64,000 nucleotides of DNA from Demequina maris (GCF_000971155.1 NZ_BBLX01000001.1:41879-105878), one strand, 5' to 3'. Counted from the stretch's first letter, positions 18,144-27,372 are shown. The notes: a model not told the origin generated them from the sequence alone. Numbers and translations are program-made.

Positions 18144-18578
18144 ATGACCGCGATGTTCGTCAACCTGCCGGTGACCGACCTCGAGCGCGCGAAGGCGTTC
18201 TATACATCGGTCGGGTTCACCATCAATCCGCTGTTCACCGATCACAACGCCGCGTGCGTGGTCGTCGAGGACGACCACAGCTACTTCATGATCCTGGTCC
18301 GCGAGTTCTTCCAGACCTTCACCGACAAGCCGATCGGCGACCCGGCGGTCACCGCATCGGTCTCGACGGCGATCTTCCTCGACAGCCGCGAGGACGTCGA
18401 CGCGACCGTCGCCGCGGGGCTCGCTGCCGGCGGGACCGAGGACAAGCCCGCGTCGGACTACGGCTTCATGTACCAGCGCCAGCTCACCGACCCCGACGGC
18501 AACATCCTCGAGTTCGGCTGGATGGATCCGGTCGCGGCGGAGAAGGGCCCCGAGGCCTTCATGAACCAGCAGGCCTGA
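18144..18578 (+). CDS. VOC-family (glyoxalase-like) protein
   Basis: 144 aa vicinal-oxygen-chelate protein, one betaalphabetabetabeta pair. The start MFVNLPVTDLERAKAFYTSV is the typical first module, and the end holds TDPDGNILEFGWMDP with the usual C-terminal metal-ligand Glu position. It resembles the 'lactoylglutathione lyase-like' group that often carries no demonstrated enzyme activity. ATG at 18144 has GGAGGGG about 6 nt upstream. The HxlR regulator gene starts 5 nt after its stop. Members next to HxlR/MarR regulators may handle reactive carbonyls, quinones or drugs; here that is inference. Confidence 0.88.
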   Translation: MTAMFVNLPVTDLERAKAFYTSVGFTINPLFTDHNAACVVVEDDHSYFMILVREFFQTFTDKPIGDPAVTASVSTAIFLDSREDVDATVAAGLAAGGTEDKPASDYGFMYQRQLTDPDGNILEFGWMDPVAAEKGPEAFMNQQA

Positions 18579-18583
18579 GGTCC

Positions 18584-19225
18584 ATGGCCGCACGCGACTA
18601 CGGACAGTACTGCGGCGTCACGCGGGCGCTCGAGCTCGTGGGCGAGCGCTGGGCGCTGCTCATCATCCGCGACCTGCTGGTCGGGCCGCGCCGCTACGGC
18701 GAGCTCGCCGCGGGCCTGCCGCGGATCCCGAGCAACATCCTGGCGGCGCGGCTCAAGGAGCTGCAGGCCGCGGGCGTCATCCGCCGCATCCCGCGCCTGC
18801 GCACCATCGTCTACGAGCTCACGCCTTACGGACGCGAGCTCGAGCCGGTGGTCCTCGCGCTCGGCGCGTGGGGCTTCAAGGCGATGGGGGAGCCGCGCGA
18901 CGAGCAGGTCATCACGCCCGACTCGATGACGATGGCCCTGCGGACCGCTTTCCGGCCGCAGGTGTCCGCGACGCTGCCCGCCACGGCGTACGCCGCGAGC
19001 CTCGGCCCCGCCGACCTGCTGATCCGCGTCGACGGGCGCGCCCTCGAGGTGGTCCGCGGCGACGGACCGGCCGACCTCGCCTTCGCCGCCGGCCCCGGGA
19101 TCCGCGACGTCATCTCGGGCGAGCTCGCGCCTGAGCGGGCGATCGCCACCGGCGTGGTCGAGGTGCTGCGCGGGCCCGACGCGCTGCTCGACCGGTTCGC
19201 CAGCACGTTCCACCTCGCCGCCTGA
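18584..19225 (+). CDS. HxlR-family winged-helix transcriptional regulator
   Basis: 213 aa. The N-terminal 110 residues are a full HxlR domain: YCGVTRALELVGERWALLII, then YGELAAGLPRIPSNILAARL and ELTPYGRELEPV. The conserved cysteine near the N-terminus (QYCGVTRAL, C10) is the one redox-active members use. The C-terminal about 100 residues form an SCP2-like or ligand-binding extension (AYAASLGPADLLIRVDGRAL). Co-transcribed with the VOC gene 5 nt upstream. Likely autoregulates this pair, possibly at the dyad at 18085-18101. Effector unknown. Confidence 0.9.
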   Translation: MAARDYGQYCGVTRALELVGERWALLIIRDLLVGPRRYGELAAGLPRIPSNILAARLKELQAAGVIRRIPRLRTIVYELTPYGRELEPVVLALGAWGFKAMGEPRDEQVITPDSMTMALRTAFRPQVSATLPATAYAASLGPADLLIRVDGRALEVVRGDGPADLAFAAGPGIRDVISGELAPERAIATGVVEVLRGPDALLDRFASTFHLAA

Positions 19226-19243
19226 GCGCGCCGCGCCGCGCGC

Positions 19244-19319
19244 CAACCGGCGTATCAGCGCGACCTCGCGGTGGGGGACCAGGGACGATGCGCGCGAGAC
19301 CGCGGATGTACGCCGGTTG
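19244..19319. repeat. 76-bp element, copy 2, with 11-bp terminal inverted repeats
   Basis: Begins CAACCGGCGTA and ends TACGCCGGTTG, exactly as long as copy 1 at 17987-18062. Its centre contains GGGACGATGCG, a match to the decamer repeated across the window, where copy 1 has a one-base variant. It lies 18 nt after the HxlR stop. Confidence 0.8.
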
Positions 19320-19358
19320 CGTGAATGGCCGGGTGGGGCGCGGGGCGCGAGAAGCCGG

Positions 19359-19778
19359 TCAGACCAGCGGCTCGCCCGGCAGCAGCTCCCACGAGCGGTC
19401 GTGGCGGGAGTAGCCGTGCCGTCCGTAGTACCCGGCCGCGCCCGGCGCCTCCGACACGCGGATCTTGCAGCGCGGCCCGAGGAGCGCCCGCATCTCACGC
19501 TGCAGCTCCAGCCCGATGCCGTCCCGCTGACGGGCCGCGTCCACGCCCAGCTCCTGCAGGTAGCAGATGAGCGCGAAGTCGGTCACGGCGCGCAGGAAGC
19601 CCACCAGCCGGTCGCCGTCCCACGCCGTCACGACGATGTCGGACGCGTCCAGGGCCGCCTGCATGAGGGCGGGGTCGTCGACCGGGAGCCGCTCGCCCAG
19701 GCCCGAGCGCCGGACCACGTCGATGTACGCCTCCGCGCTCGGTCGCGCATCGGTCCGGTACTCGACGGGCCCGGTCAT
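19359..19778 (-). CDS. Small GNAT-family N-acetyltransferase
   Basis: 139 aa, compact GNAT fold. The acceptor-side N-terminus (AYIDVVRRSGLGERLPVDDP) leads to the strand VVTAWDGDRLVGFLRAVTDF. The motif A equivalent, LQELGVDAARQRDGIGLELQ, has RxxGIG for acetyl-CoA. The C-terminal AAGYYGRHGYSRHDRSWEL is motif B. ATG at 19778, 7 nt after the end of parC on the same strand, so it may be read through from parC. Substrate unknown. Confidence 0.88.
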   Translation of the reverse strand: MTGPVEYRTDARPSAEAYIDVVRRSGLGERLPVDDPALMQAALDASDIVVTAWDGDRLVGFLRAVTDFALICYLQELGVDAARQRDGIGLELQREMRALLGPRCKIRVSEAPGAAGYYGRHGYSRHDRSWELLPGEPLV

Positions 19779-19785
19779 CGGTGCC

Positions 19786-22230
19786 TCAGCCCAGGCCGGC
19801 GACCGGGGTCGGCAGCGTCACGCCGGAGCCGTCGCGCTTGCCCGGCTCCTCGGGAAGGTCGACCGGCTGACCGGCCGACGTCGCGGCGCGCGGGGGAGTG
19901 GGACCCGCCCACGCCAGCAGCAGCACGTCCTCGCCCTTGAGGAAGCGGTGCGCGCGCACGCCTCCCGTGGCACGGCCCTTGGCGGGGAACTCGGTCATCG
20001 GGGTCCACTTGGCGGAGCCCGCGGCGACGCCCGGCAGGCCGTCGGACGGGCCCGCGATGGTCGCGACCGCGCCCTCGGTGCCCGCACGGACGATGCCGAA
20101 GAAGATCGCCTTGGCGCCGGCGGCCATCTTGATGCCCGCCATGCCGCCGCCCGCGCGGCCCTGGGGGCGCACGTTCTTCGCGTCGAAGTGCAGCATGCTC
20201 GCGTCGTCCGTGATGAAGACGAGGTCGTCGCCGTCCGCGCCGGCGCCCGCGCCGACGACCACGTCGCCGTCCTGGAGGGCGATGGCCTCCCACGCGTCCT
20301 TGTTCGGGATGTCGTCTGCCTTGACGCGCTTGACCACGCCGTGGCGGGTACCCATCGCGATCGGGGTGGTGCCGTCGAGGGGCACGAGGCCCACGGCCTC
20401 CTCGCCCTTCTCGAGCAGCACGATCTCGCCGATCGGCGTGCCGCCGCCGAGCGACGGCGGCTCCTGGCTCGGGGGCAGCGCGGGCACGTCGAGCAGCGAC
20501 AGGCGGACGATGCGGCCCAGGCTGGTCACGACGCCCACGTCCGCGCGGGCGGAGGCGTGGACCACGCTGCGCAGCGCATCGTGCGCCGAGCGGCGGCCCT
20601 CACGTGCCGGCGCCTCGTCCTCCGCCGTGCGGGCGGCGAGCCCGGTGGTGGACAGCATCGCGTAGCAGGGGGTGTCCTCGATCTCGAGCGACAGCGCGGG
20701 CGCCTTGGCGCCCGTCTTCGCGCCCGTCGCCACGGAGGCGGCCGACGACACGGCGCCGCCGTCGGCGAGGAGGATCGTGCGGCGCGGGGTGCCGTACTGC
20801 GAGGCGACGGCGTCCATCTCGCGGCCGACGACGTCGCGCAGGACGGCGTCGGAGCGGAGGATCTCCTCGAGCTCGGCGATCTCCGCGAGCAGCTGGGCCT
20901 TCTCGTTCTCGAGCTCGAGGCGCGAGAACTTGGTGAGGCGGCGCAGACGCAGCTCGAGGATGTAGTCGGCCTGGATCTCGGACAGGTCGAAGGCCGTGCG
21001 CAGGCGCTCGCGCGCGGTCGCGGCGTCGTCCGAGGCGCGGATGATCTGGATGACCTCGTCGATGTCGAGGATCGCGATGAGGAGGCCGTCGACCAGGTGA
21101 AGGCGGTCCTGGCGCGCCTTGAGGCGGAAGGCCGAGCGGCGGCGCACCACCTCGAGGCGGTGGTCGACCCACACGCGCAGCATCTCCTTGAGGCCCAGCG
21201 TGCGGGGCTCGCCGTCGACGAGCGCGACGTTGTTGATCGAGAACGACTCCTCGAGCGGGGTGACCCGGTACAGCTTCTCGAGGACGGCCTCGGGGTTGAA
21301 GCCGTTCTTGATCTCGATGACCAGGCGCAGGCCGTGGTGACGGTCCGTGAGGTCGGTGACCGCGGAGACGCCCTCGAGCTTCTTCGCCGAGACGGCGTCC
21401 TTGATCTTCTCGATGACCTTCTCGGGGCCCACCATGTACGGCAGCTCGGTCACGACGATGCCCTGGCGGCGCGGCGTGACCTTCTCGATGCGTGTGGTGG
21501 CGCGCGTGATGAACTTGCCGCGGCCGGAGGCGTAGGCCTCCTTGACGCCGTCGAGGCCGACGATCTTGCCGCCGGTGGGCAGATCGGGGCCCGGCACGAA
21601 GCGCATGAGCTCGTCGAGCGAGGCGCCGGGGTTGCCCAGTAGATGACGGGCCGCGGAGACGACCTCGACGAGGTTGTGCGGCGCCATGTTGGTCGCCATG
21701 CCCACCGCGATGCCCGCCGCGCCGTTGACCAGCAGGTTCGGCACGGCGGCCGGCAGCACCGACGGCTGCGTGAGCTTGTTGTCGTAGTTGGGGACGAAGT
21801 CGACGACGTCCTCGTCGAGGTCCGCCGTCATCGCGAGCGAGGCGGGCTCGAGGCGGCACTCCGTGTAGCGGGAGGCCGCGGGGCCGTCGTCGAGCGAGCC
21901 GAAGTTGCCGTGGCCGTCGACGAGCGGCAGGCGCAGCGACCAGGACTGCGCCATGCGCACCAGCGCGTCGTAGATCGCGCTGTCGCCGTGCGGGTGCAGC
22001 TTTCCCATGACCTCGCCGACCACGCGCGCGGACTTCACGTAGCCGCGCTCGGGGCGCAGGCCCATGTCCTGCATCATGTAGACGATGCGTCGCTGGACGG
22101 GCTTGAGGCCGTCACGGGCATCGGGAAGCGCGCGGGAGTAGATCACCGAGTACGCGTACTCGAGGAACGACGCCTCCATCTCGGCGCTGACGTCGATGTC
22201 GACGATCTGCGCGTCGGGCGCGTCGGACAT
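19786..22230 (-). CDS. parC: DNA topoisomerase IV subunit A (ParC/second GyrA)
   Basis: DNA-cleaving subunit partnering ParE, 814 aa. The breakage-reunion domain includes [20 protein letters not shown] (about residues 35-54), [17 protein letters not shown] and the catalytic tyrosine in [10 protein letters not shown] (Y122). The C-terminal third (about 500-814) is the beta-pinwheel, with [17 protein letters not shown] and [12 protein letters not shown] blades. No clear GyrA box (QRRGGKG) is seen, consistent with ParC. ATG at 22230 is preferred over 22299 since GAGGTGG lies 4 nt upstream and homology begins there. It is opposite in strand to parE, so the two are separately promoted. Confidence 0.94.
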   Translation of the reverse strand: MSDAPDAQIVDIDVSAEMEASFLEYAYSVIYSRALPDARDGLKPVQRRIVYMMQDMGLRPERGYVKSARVVGEVMGKLHPHGDSAIYDALVRMAQSWSLRLPLVDGHGNFGSLDDGPAASRYTECRLEPASLAMTADLDEDVVDFVPNYDNKLTQPSVLPAAVPNLLVNGAAGIAVGMATNMAPHNLVEVVSAARHLLGNPGASLDELMRFVPGPDLPTGGKIVGLDGVKEAYASGRGKFITRATTRIEKVTPRRQGIVVTELPYMVGPEKVIEKIKDAVSAKKLEGVSAVTDLTDRHHGLRLVIEIKNGFNPEAVLEKLYRVTPLEESFSINNVALVDGEPRTLGLKEMLRVWVDHRLEVVRRRSAFRLKARQDRLHLVDGLLIAILDIDEVIQIIRASDDAATARERLRTAFDLSEIQADYILELRLRRLTKFSRLELENEKAQLLAEIAELEEILRSDAVLRDVVGREMDAVASQYGTPRRTILLADGGAVSSAASVATGAKTGAKAPALSLEIEDTPCYAMLSTTGLAARTAEDEAPAREGRRSAHDALRSVVHASARADVGVVTSLGRIVRLSLLDVPALPPSQEPPSLGGGTPIGEIVLLEKGEEAVGLVPLDGTTPIAMGTRHGVVKRVKADDIPNKDAWEAIALQDGDVVVGAGAGADGDDLVFITDDASMLHFDAKNVRPQGRAGGGMAGIKMAAGAKAIFFGIVRAGTEGAVATIAGPSDGLPGVAAGSAKWTPMTEFPAKGRATGGVRAHRFLKGEDVLLLAWAGPTPPRAATSAGQPVDLPEEPGKRDGSGVTLPTPVAGLG

Positions 22231-22385
22231 CTGCCACCTCGTCTCTTCGGGGTCCGGATCCAGCCCGTATTGTCTCGCGTCCGTCGGACACGCGCGCACA
22301 GGCTCGCGGGGCGCCCGGCCGGACCGCGCATCGTCCCTGCGGACGGCGGGGGTCGGGTGCCCACGAAGGTGAGAGAATATCGGCC

Positions 22386-22955
22386 ATGGCCCAGACCCTC
22401 GACCAGGCGGTGAAGATCGCGGGGTACTACCCGGCGCTCGCCACCTCCGTCCTCCACTCCGCGATCGGCACCGAGACGGTGCGCGCGCACTTCGTGCACG
22501 CCGAGACCACCTTCGACGACCGCGAGGTCCGTCGCCACATGACCGTGCTGGTCATCACCGACACGCGCCTGCTGCGCGTCCACATGGACGACGGCGCGGG
22601 CCACGCGGGCGCCGGCGCCGCGCACGAGGCCTCCGCGACGGTCGAGACGACGGCGCTCGGCGCGATCCGCAACACGGCGATGACGCACGTGGTGCACGAG
22701 CCCGAGCGCTTCTCCGAGGGCGACCTGCCGAGCGAGCTCGTGCTCGCGGTGGGCGGCTCGGTGCACTCGCGGGTCGACCTCGAACCGGCCACGTGCGGCG
22801 ACGAGAGCTGCGAGGCCGACCACGGCTACACCGGCACCCTCACCTCCGACGACATCCTCGTGCGCGTCAGCCTCATCGCGGACGGCGCGGACTCGATCCG
22901 CGCGCTGCAGGACTTCGCGGGCGTGCTGCAGGGGGCCATCGGGGCGCGCGGGTGA
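22386..22955 (+). CDS. DUF5998 family protein
   Basis: 189-aa actinobacterial protein of unknown function. It opens with [20 protein letters not shown], typical of the family, and has a PH-like or strand-rich middle ([20 protein letters not shown], with [16 protein letters not shown]). [14 protein letters not shown] near residue 139 could bind metal. ATG at 22386 sits 5 nt after a GAATAT hexamer, so the transcript may be leaderless. The downstream phosphodiesterase gene starts within its stop (GTGA). The DUF5998-phosphodiesterase pair beside parC and sepH is widely conserved in actinobacteria. Confidence 0.85.
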   Translation: MAQTLDQAVKIAGYYPALATSVLHSAIGTETVRAHFVHAETTFDDREVRRHMTVLVITDTRLLRVHMDDGAGHAGAGAAHEASATVETTALGAIRNTAMTHVVHEPERFSEGDLPSELVLAVGGSVHSRVDLEPATCGDESCEADHGYTGTLTSDDILVRVSLIADGADSIRALQDFAGVLQGAIGARG

Positions 22956-24121
22956 ATCCCGCCGGGCGGCTGGCCGCCGCCGGGCTCTCGCTCCCCGCGT
23001 ACGGCGGGCTCGAGCTCGGCGCGGTGCTGCCCGGTGCGCTCGCCGCGGTAGGCGCCGCGAACGCGGTCGCCGCACGCGACGCCGAGGCCGATCGCCTGCG
23101 GCTCGGCATCCCGCGGGCCGACCACGTGGTCGTGGTGCTCCTCGACGGGCTCGGCCACCACCAGCTCGACGCCCGCAAGGGGCACGCGCCGTTCCTGCGC
23201 TCGACCGAGTCGGGCATCATCACCGCCGGCTTCCCGACCACCACCGCGACGTCGCTCGCGCTGTTCGGCACGGGACGCGCCTCGGGCGCGACCGGGATGA
23301 CCGGCTACACGGCCCACAACCCGGCGACCGGCGCGGCCGCGAACCTCGTGTCCTGGGAGGGCGCGGGGGACCCGGACGACTGGCAGCGGGAGCCGTCGCT
23401 CATGCGCGTCGCGCACGAGGGCGGCCTCGCCGTGGCCTCGCTGGGCAAGCGGCGCTTCGCCGGCTCGGGCCTCACCCGCGCCGCGCTCGCCGGCGGCGAC
23501 TTCGTGGGCGCCGAGCGCCTGTCGGACCGCGTCGACGAGGCGATCCAGCGCGCCCGCCGGCCGGGGCTCACCTACCTGTACTGGGGCGACATCGACGCCG
23601 CGGGTCACAAGCACGGCTGGCAGTCCGACCCGTGGGTCGCCGCGCTCGAGGACGCCGACCAGGAGCTGCGCCGCCTGCGCGTGCGCCTGCCGCGCCACGC
23701 CGCGATGGTGGTGACCGCGGACCACGGCATGATCGACGTCACCGGCGCGCCGCGCTGGGACGTCGCCAAGGTGCCCGAGCTCTCGCGCGGCGTCCGCCTC
23801 GTGGCGGGGGAGCCGCGCGCGCTGCACCTCCACATGGACGATGCGGCGGAGGCCCCCGCGGTCGCGGAGCGCTGGCGCGACATCCTGGGCGACGATGCGG
23901 CGGTGTTGCTGCGCGAGGAGGCCGTGGGCCTGGGTCTGTTCGGGCCCGTGTCCGGGCACGTCGAGGAGCGGATCGGCGAGGTCGTCGTCGCGATGGCCGG
24001 GCGCGCGACCGTCGTCGACTCGCGCACGCAGTCGGATCAGGCGCTCGCGCTCATCGGCGTGCACGGCTCGCTGACCCCGGAGGAGCTCCAGGTGCCGCTG
24101 CTCGTCGCGAGCGAGGCGTAG
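22952..24121 (+). CDS. Alkaline-phosphatase-superfamily nucleotide pyrophosphatase/phosphodiesterase
   Basis: 389 aa, type I phosphodiesterase fold. The first metal and nucleophile region is visible: DHVVVVLLDGLGHHQLD (about residues 52-68, first Asp) and GFPTTTATSLALFGTG (Thr nucleophile, about 92-107). Later, the metal ligands lie in YWGDIDAAGHKHGW and VTADHGMID. No clear signal peptide despite a hydrophobic start. GTG at 22952 overlaps the stop of DUF5998 by GTGA, implying translational coupling. It probably cleaves a nucleotide or phosphodiester substrate; the physiological one is unknown. A structured spacer separates it from sepH. Confidence 0.9.
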   Translation: MNPAGRLAAAGLSLPAYGGLELGAVLPGALAAVGAANAVAARDAEADRLRLGIPRADHVVVVLLDGLGHHQLDARKGHAPFLRSTESGIITAGFPTTTATSLALFGTGRASGATGMTGYTAHNPATGAAANLVSWEGAGDPDDWQREPSLMRVAHEGGLAVASLGKRRFAGSGLTRAALAGGDFVGAERLSDRVDEAIQRARRPGLTYLYWGDIDAAGHKHGWQSDPWVAALEDADQELRRLRVRLPRHAAMVVTADHGMIDVTGAPRWDVAKVPELSRGVRLVAGEPRALHLHMDDAAEAPAVAERWRDILGDDAAVLLREEAVGLGLFGPVSGHVEERIGEVVVAMAGRATVVDSRTQSDQALALIGVHGSLTPEELQVPLLVASEA

Positions 24122-24133
24122 GCGCCCCAGCCC

Positions 24134-24230
24134 CTCTCCACACACCGAGCCCGATCGAGCTCGAACACGATGCAACTTCCGTACTGAAACGCGGGTGACC
24201 GGCGCCCAGTTGCAGAGCCTGTGTGGAGAG
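24134..24230. other. Structured convergent intergenic spacer
   Basis: An 11-bp perfect inverted repeat (CTCTCCACACA at 24134-24144, TGTGTGGAGAG at 24220-24230) encloses a second pair, GCAACT and AGTTGC. It lies between the ends of the phosphodiesterase and sepH genes and could be a bidirectional terminator with a large loop or a structured RNA. Confidence 0.5.
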
Positions 24231-24251
24231 CGGTCAGCAGGCCGGTGGTGC

Positions 24252-25298
24252 TCAGCCCTGGTCGTTCTTGGCGCCGAAGACGATCTCGTCCCAGCTCGGC
24301 ACCGACGCGCGACCGCGCTTGGAGGAGCGGCGCTCGACGGGCTCGTCCGCCTTGGCGGTCGGCGCCTCCGCGGCGGGCGTCTCCTCGCGACGAGCGCGTC
24401 CGGCGGGCTGGGCGAAGCCGGTCTCGGCCTCGCGCGCACGACGCGCGGGACCGAAGCCCTCGAACTCCTCCTCGTCCTCCTCGTCCTCGGCCACGGACTC
24501 GCGGGTGCCGCGGCGCAGCTCGAGGTCGTCGAGGAGCAGCTCCGTCGCGCTCTGCTCCGGCACGGGGGGCAGCGAGATCTCCTCGGCCGCCGCATCGTCC
24601 GCCGTGACCACGGGGAGCGCGTCGGTGGCGGGGGCCGGCGGGCGCGTCGCCTGGAGGGGGCGCGCCGCATCGTCCCCGCCCTCGCGGACGGCGCTGAGGT
24701 GGCGGCGGGGGATCGGGACGTCGAGCAGCTCGGTCTCGGAGAGCCAGCGGGCCTCCTCGTCCTCGGCGGTGACGGTGCGGGCGGTGTGGTCGAAGGTCCA
24801 CAGCGCGCGCACGCCGCGGCCGGAGACGCGGTAGTCGGCGGCGACCTTCCACGGCTCGTCCACCTCGCGCCACGCGTCCCACTCGACGGACTCGGGGTCG
24901 ACGCCGCGGGCCGCCAGGCGGTCGGTCACGAGCTCTCCCAGCTGCGGGGCGCTCGGGTCGCGGCCGATGCGGGTCTCGCGTGCGAGGTCGGCGATGTACT
25001 GGCGCTCGGCGGCGACCGGGCCCTCGTACTTCTCGATCGCGGCCAGGCTCATGCCGGTGAGCTCCGCCAGCTCGGCGGCGGTCAGGCCGGCGCGGATGCG
25101 CTGCTGGATCTCGCGCGGCGTCATCGTGGGGGCCTCGGCCTCCTCGGGCGCCTGCGCGGCGGGACGGGCGGGCCTGGTGTAGCGGACGGCGTGGCGCAGC
25201 TCGTCGGTGAGGGGGAGCTCGAATCGGTCGCCCGACTCGGCCTCCACGACGAGGTGAAGGCCGTCCTCGGAGGGACCCACGAGGGTGAGGCGAGTCAT
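24252..25298 (-). CDS. sepH: Septation protein SepH
   Basis: 348-aa actinobacterial division protein (DUF3071) that stimulates FtsZ assembly. The N-terminal domain (about 1-180) begins LTLVGPSEDGLHLVVEAESG and contains the helix-turn-helix-like MTPREIQQRIRAGLTAAELA and GMSLAAIEKYEGPVAAERQY. The C-terminal half is long, Glu/Ala/Pro-rich and disordered, ending in the conserved RASVPSWDEIVFGAK FtsZ-linked tail. ATG at 25298 with a CACCCT hexamer 6 nt upstream. Divergent from the inositol phosphatase gene; this neighbourhood is conserved in the phylum. Confidence 0.94.
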   Translation of the reverse strand: MTRLTLVGPSEDGLHLVVEAESGDRFELPLTDELRHAVRYTRPARPAAQAPEEAEAPTMTPREIQQRIRAGLTAAELAELTGMSLAAIEKYEGPVAAERQYIADLARETRIGRDPSAPQLGELVTDRLAARGVDPESVEWDAWREVDEPWKVAADYRVSGRGVRALWTFDHTARTVTAEDEEARWLSETELLDVPIPRRHLSAVREGGDDAARPLQATRPPAPATDALPVVTADDAAAEEISLPPVPEQSATELLLDDLELRRGTRESVAEDEEDEEEFEGFGPARRAREAETGFAQPAGRARREETPAAEAPTAKADEPVERRSSKRGRASVPSWDEIVFGAKNDQG

Positions 25299-25369
25299 GG
25301 CATCAGGGTGCCACGCGCGACCCCGAGCCGATGCGCGACACCCCGGTTCACGTGGATTGCCCCGGCCCC

Positions 25370-25375
25370 TACGAT
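25370..25375 (+). promoter_or_regulatory. -10 element (TACGAT), probable leaderless promoter of the inositol phosphatase gene
   Basis: TACGAT ends 6 nt before the ATG at 25382. No Shine-Dalgarno in between. Confidence 0.5.
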
Positions 25376-25381
25376 GAGGCC

Positions 25382-26188
25382 ATGACCACGCCGACCGTGC
25401 TGCTCGACGTCGCGTCCGCGCTCGCCACCGAGGCGGGCCGGCTCATCATCGAGGGTCGCGCCCAGGCGCGGGTCGCCCTCACCAAGTCCTCCGACGTCGA
25501 CGTCGTGACGCAGATGGACATCGCCGCCGAGCGCCTGCTGCGCGAGCGCCTCGCGGAGCTGCGGCCGGACGACGGCGTGCTCGGCGAGGAGGGCGACGAC
25601 GTCGTCGGCACGTCGGGCATCACGTGGGTGGTCGACCCGATCGACGGCACCGTCAACTACCTGTACGGCATCCCGCACTTCTCGGTGTCGGTGGCGGCCG
25701 TCAGCGGACCGCCGGATCCGCGCCGGTGGACGGTCGAGGCGGGCGCGGTGATGGACGGCTCCGGCGTGCTGTGGACGGCCGCGCGGGGCGAGGGCGCATG
25801 GCGCGACGGCGAGCCGCTGCGGCGGGACGATGCGCCGGACCTGGACCGCACGCTCGTCGCCACGGGCTTCCAGTACGTCGCCGAGCGGCGCGCCCTGCAG
25901 GGGCAGGTCGTGGCCGCCCTGCTGCCCCAGGTGCGCGACATCCGTCGCCTCGGGTCCGCGTCGGTGGACCTCGTGCATGTCGCGGCCGGGCTCGTGGACG
26001 CGTACTACGAGCAGGGCCTGCACCCGTGGGACTTCGCCGCGGGCGCCCTCATCGCCTCCGAGGCCGGGGTCAGGGTGGCCGGCATGGACGGCGGACCGGC
26101 GGACGGCGACATGCTCATCGCGGCCATGCCGGAGGCCTGGGAGCGGCTCCGCGACGTGCTCGCCGAGGCGGGCGCGCGCCCGTTCTGA
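25382..26188 (+). CDS. Inositol monophosphatase family protein
   Basis: 268-aa Mg2+-dependent phosphatase that hydrolyses inositol-1-phosphate or a similar sugar phosphate. Motifs: GEEG (about residue 71), WVVDPIDGTVNYLYGIP (about 83-99, metal-binding Asp-Asp) and WDFAAGALIASEAG (second metal site). The reading frame extends to 25331, but ATG at 25382 fits the homologous start and the TACGAT element. Inositol is needed for the phosphatidylinositol pathway encoded near 62.5-64 kb, though a general SuhB-like or histidinol phosphatase role cannot be excluded. Confidence 0.92.
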   Translation: MTTPTVLLDVASALATEAGRLIIEGRAQARVALTKSSDVDVVTQMDIAAERLLRERLAELRPDDGVLGEEGDDVVGTSGITWVVDPIDGTVNYLYGIPHFSVSVAAVSGPPDPRRWTVEAGAVMDGSGVLWTAARGEGAWRDGEPLRRDDAPDLDRTLVATGFQYVAERRALQGQVVAALLPQVRDIRRLGSASVDLVHVAAGLVDAYYEQGLHPWDFAAGALIASEAGVRVAGMDGGPADGDMLIAAMPEAWERLRDVLAEAGARPF

Positions 26189-26326
26189 CGGCCGTCGGCC
26201 GGCTCGCGCGGTGCCACGAGATGCAATCCGGCCCGCGATGGTGCACAATGCGTCAGCCGCGCGGGAACAAATCGCCCCTGTGAGGCATTGAAACCCCGCA
26301 AGCATCGAGGAAGGGACGCAAGCCGC

Positions 26327-26626
26327 ATGGCAACGGATTACGACGCGCCGCGCAAGACCGACGACGAGATCTCGGCCGACTCGATCGAGGAGCTCAAGGC
26401 TCGTCGGGCGGACAAGACCTCCGGCGTGGTCGACGAGGACGAGACCGAGGCGGCGGAGGGCTTCGAGCTCCCGGGCGCGGACCTGTCCGGCGAGGAGCTC
26501 TCGGTCCGCGTGCTGCCCGCGCAGCAGGACGAGTTCACGTGCATGTCCTGCTTCCTGGTGCACCACCGCAGCCAGCTCGCCAGCTTCAAGAACGACCAGC
26601 CGATCTGCTCGGAGTGCGCGGCCTGA
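26327..26626 (+). CDS. DUF4193 zinc-ribbon-like protein
   Basis: 99-aa actinobacterial protein, highly acidic, starting MATDYDAPRKTDDEISADSI as the family does. The C-terminus holds CMSCFLVHHRSQLA and CSEC, a four-cysteine zinc site. ATG at 26327 is preferred to the upstream ATG at 26288 because the conserved motif begins there. It is followed by dut after 3 nt, so they are co-transcribed. DUF4193 genes sit next to dut in most actinobacteria; function unknown. Confidence 0.9.
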   Translation: MATDYDAPRKTDDEISADSIEELKARRADKTSGVVDEDETEAAEGFELPGADLSGEELSVRVLPAQQDEFTCMSCFLVHHRSQLASFKNDQPICSECAA

Positions 26627-26629
26627 CGC

Positions 26630-27091
26630 ATGGCCGACCTCGAGATCCTCGTCAGCACGACCGAGCCGGACGTGCCGCTCCCGCGCTACTCCCACCCGGG
26701 TGACGCGGGCGCGGACGTCACCACCCGCATCGACGTGACGCTCGAGCCGGGGGAGCGGGCGACCGTCCCCACCGGCCTCAAGATCGCGCTGCCGGACGGC
26801 TACGCCGCGTTCGTCCACCCGCGCTCGGGCCTCGCCGCGAAGCGCGGCGTGACGATCGTCAACGCGCCCGGCACCGTGGACGCGGGGTACCGCGGCGAGA
26901 TCGCCGTCACCCTGCTCAACACGGACCCCCGCGAGACGGTGACGCTGTCCCGCGGCGACCGCATCGCGCAGCTGGTGATCCAGCGCGTCGAGCGCGCCGA
27001 CTTCGTGGCGGTCGAGTCCCTCCCGGGATCGCACCGCGGCGACGGCGGCTTCGGCTCCACCGGCGTGACGACCGCGACGGCCGCGTCGTGA
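26630..27091 (+). CDS. dut: dUTP diphosphatase
   Basis: Hydrolyses dUTP to dUMP, lowering uracil in DNA and feeding dTMP synthesis. 153 aa, trimeric all-beta family. The five motifs are present: HPGDAGADVTT (1), HPRSGLAAKRGVTIVNAPGT (2-3), YRGEIAVTLLN with RGDRIAQLVIQ (4), and the C-terminal GDGGFGSTG (5) that closes the active site. ATG at 26630. The OB-fold gene overlaps its last codon. Confidence 0.97.
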   Translation: MADLEILVSTTEPDVPLPRYSHPGDAGADVTTRIDVTLEPGERATVPTGLKIALPDGYAAFVHPRSGLAAKRGVTIVNAPGTVDAGYRGEIAVTLLNTDPRETVTLSRGDRIAQLVIQRVERADFVAVESLPGSHRGDGGFGSTGVTTATAAS

Positions 27092-27372
27092 CCGAGGCGC
27101 CCACCGTGAACATCGCCGACGTCCAGCCCCGCGGCATCGCCCGCGTGTCCGGCCGCGTGGTCGCGATCCAGGTGGAGCCCTCGGACGCGCCGCCGGCGTT
27201 CACCGTGCGGCTCGAGGACGCCACCGGCCGCATCGACGCGATCTTCATGGGCCGCCGCGAGGTGCCGGGCATCTCGCCCGGCACGCTCCTGAGCCTCGAG
27301 GGCCGCGTGTGCGAGTCCGAGGCCCTCCCGCGCCTGTACAACCCCCGCTACGAGCTCGTCCCGAGCGCATGA
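27088..27372 (+). CDS. OB-fold nucleic-acid-binding protein
   Basis: 94-aa small OB-fold protein, start GTG at 27088 overlapping the stop of dut (GTGA). Strands: VSGRVVAIQVEPSDAPPAF, VRLEDATGRIDAIFMGRREV and PGTLLSLEGRVC, ending NPRYELVP. It resembles the actinobacterial 'DNA-binding protein' that lies between DUF3710 and DUF3159 in relatives. Here it directly follows dut and no DUF3710 gene is present. Substrate could be ssDNA or RNA; not determinable. Confidence 0.88.
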   Translation: MTEAPTVNIADVQPRGIARVSGRVVAIQVEPSDAPPAFTVRLEDATGRIDAIFMGRREVPGISPGTLLSLEGRVCESEALPRLYNPRYELVPSA

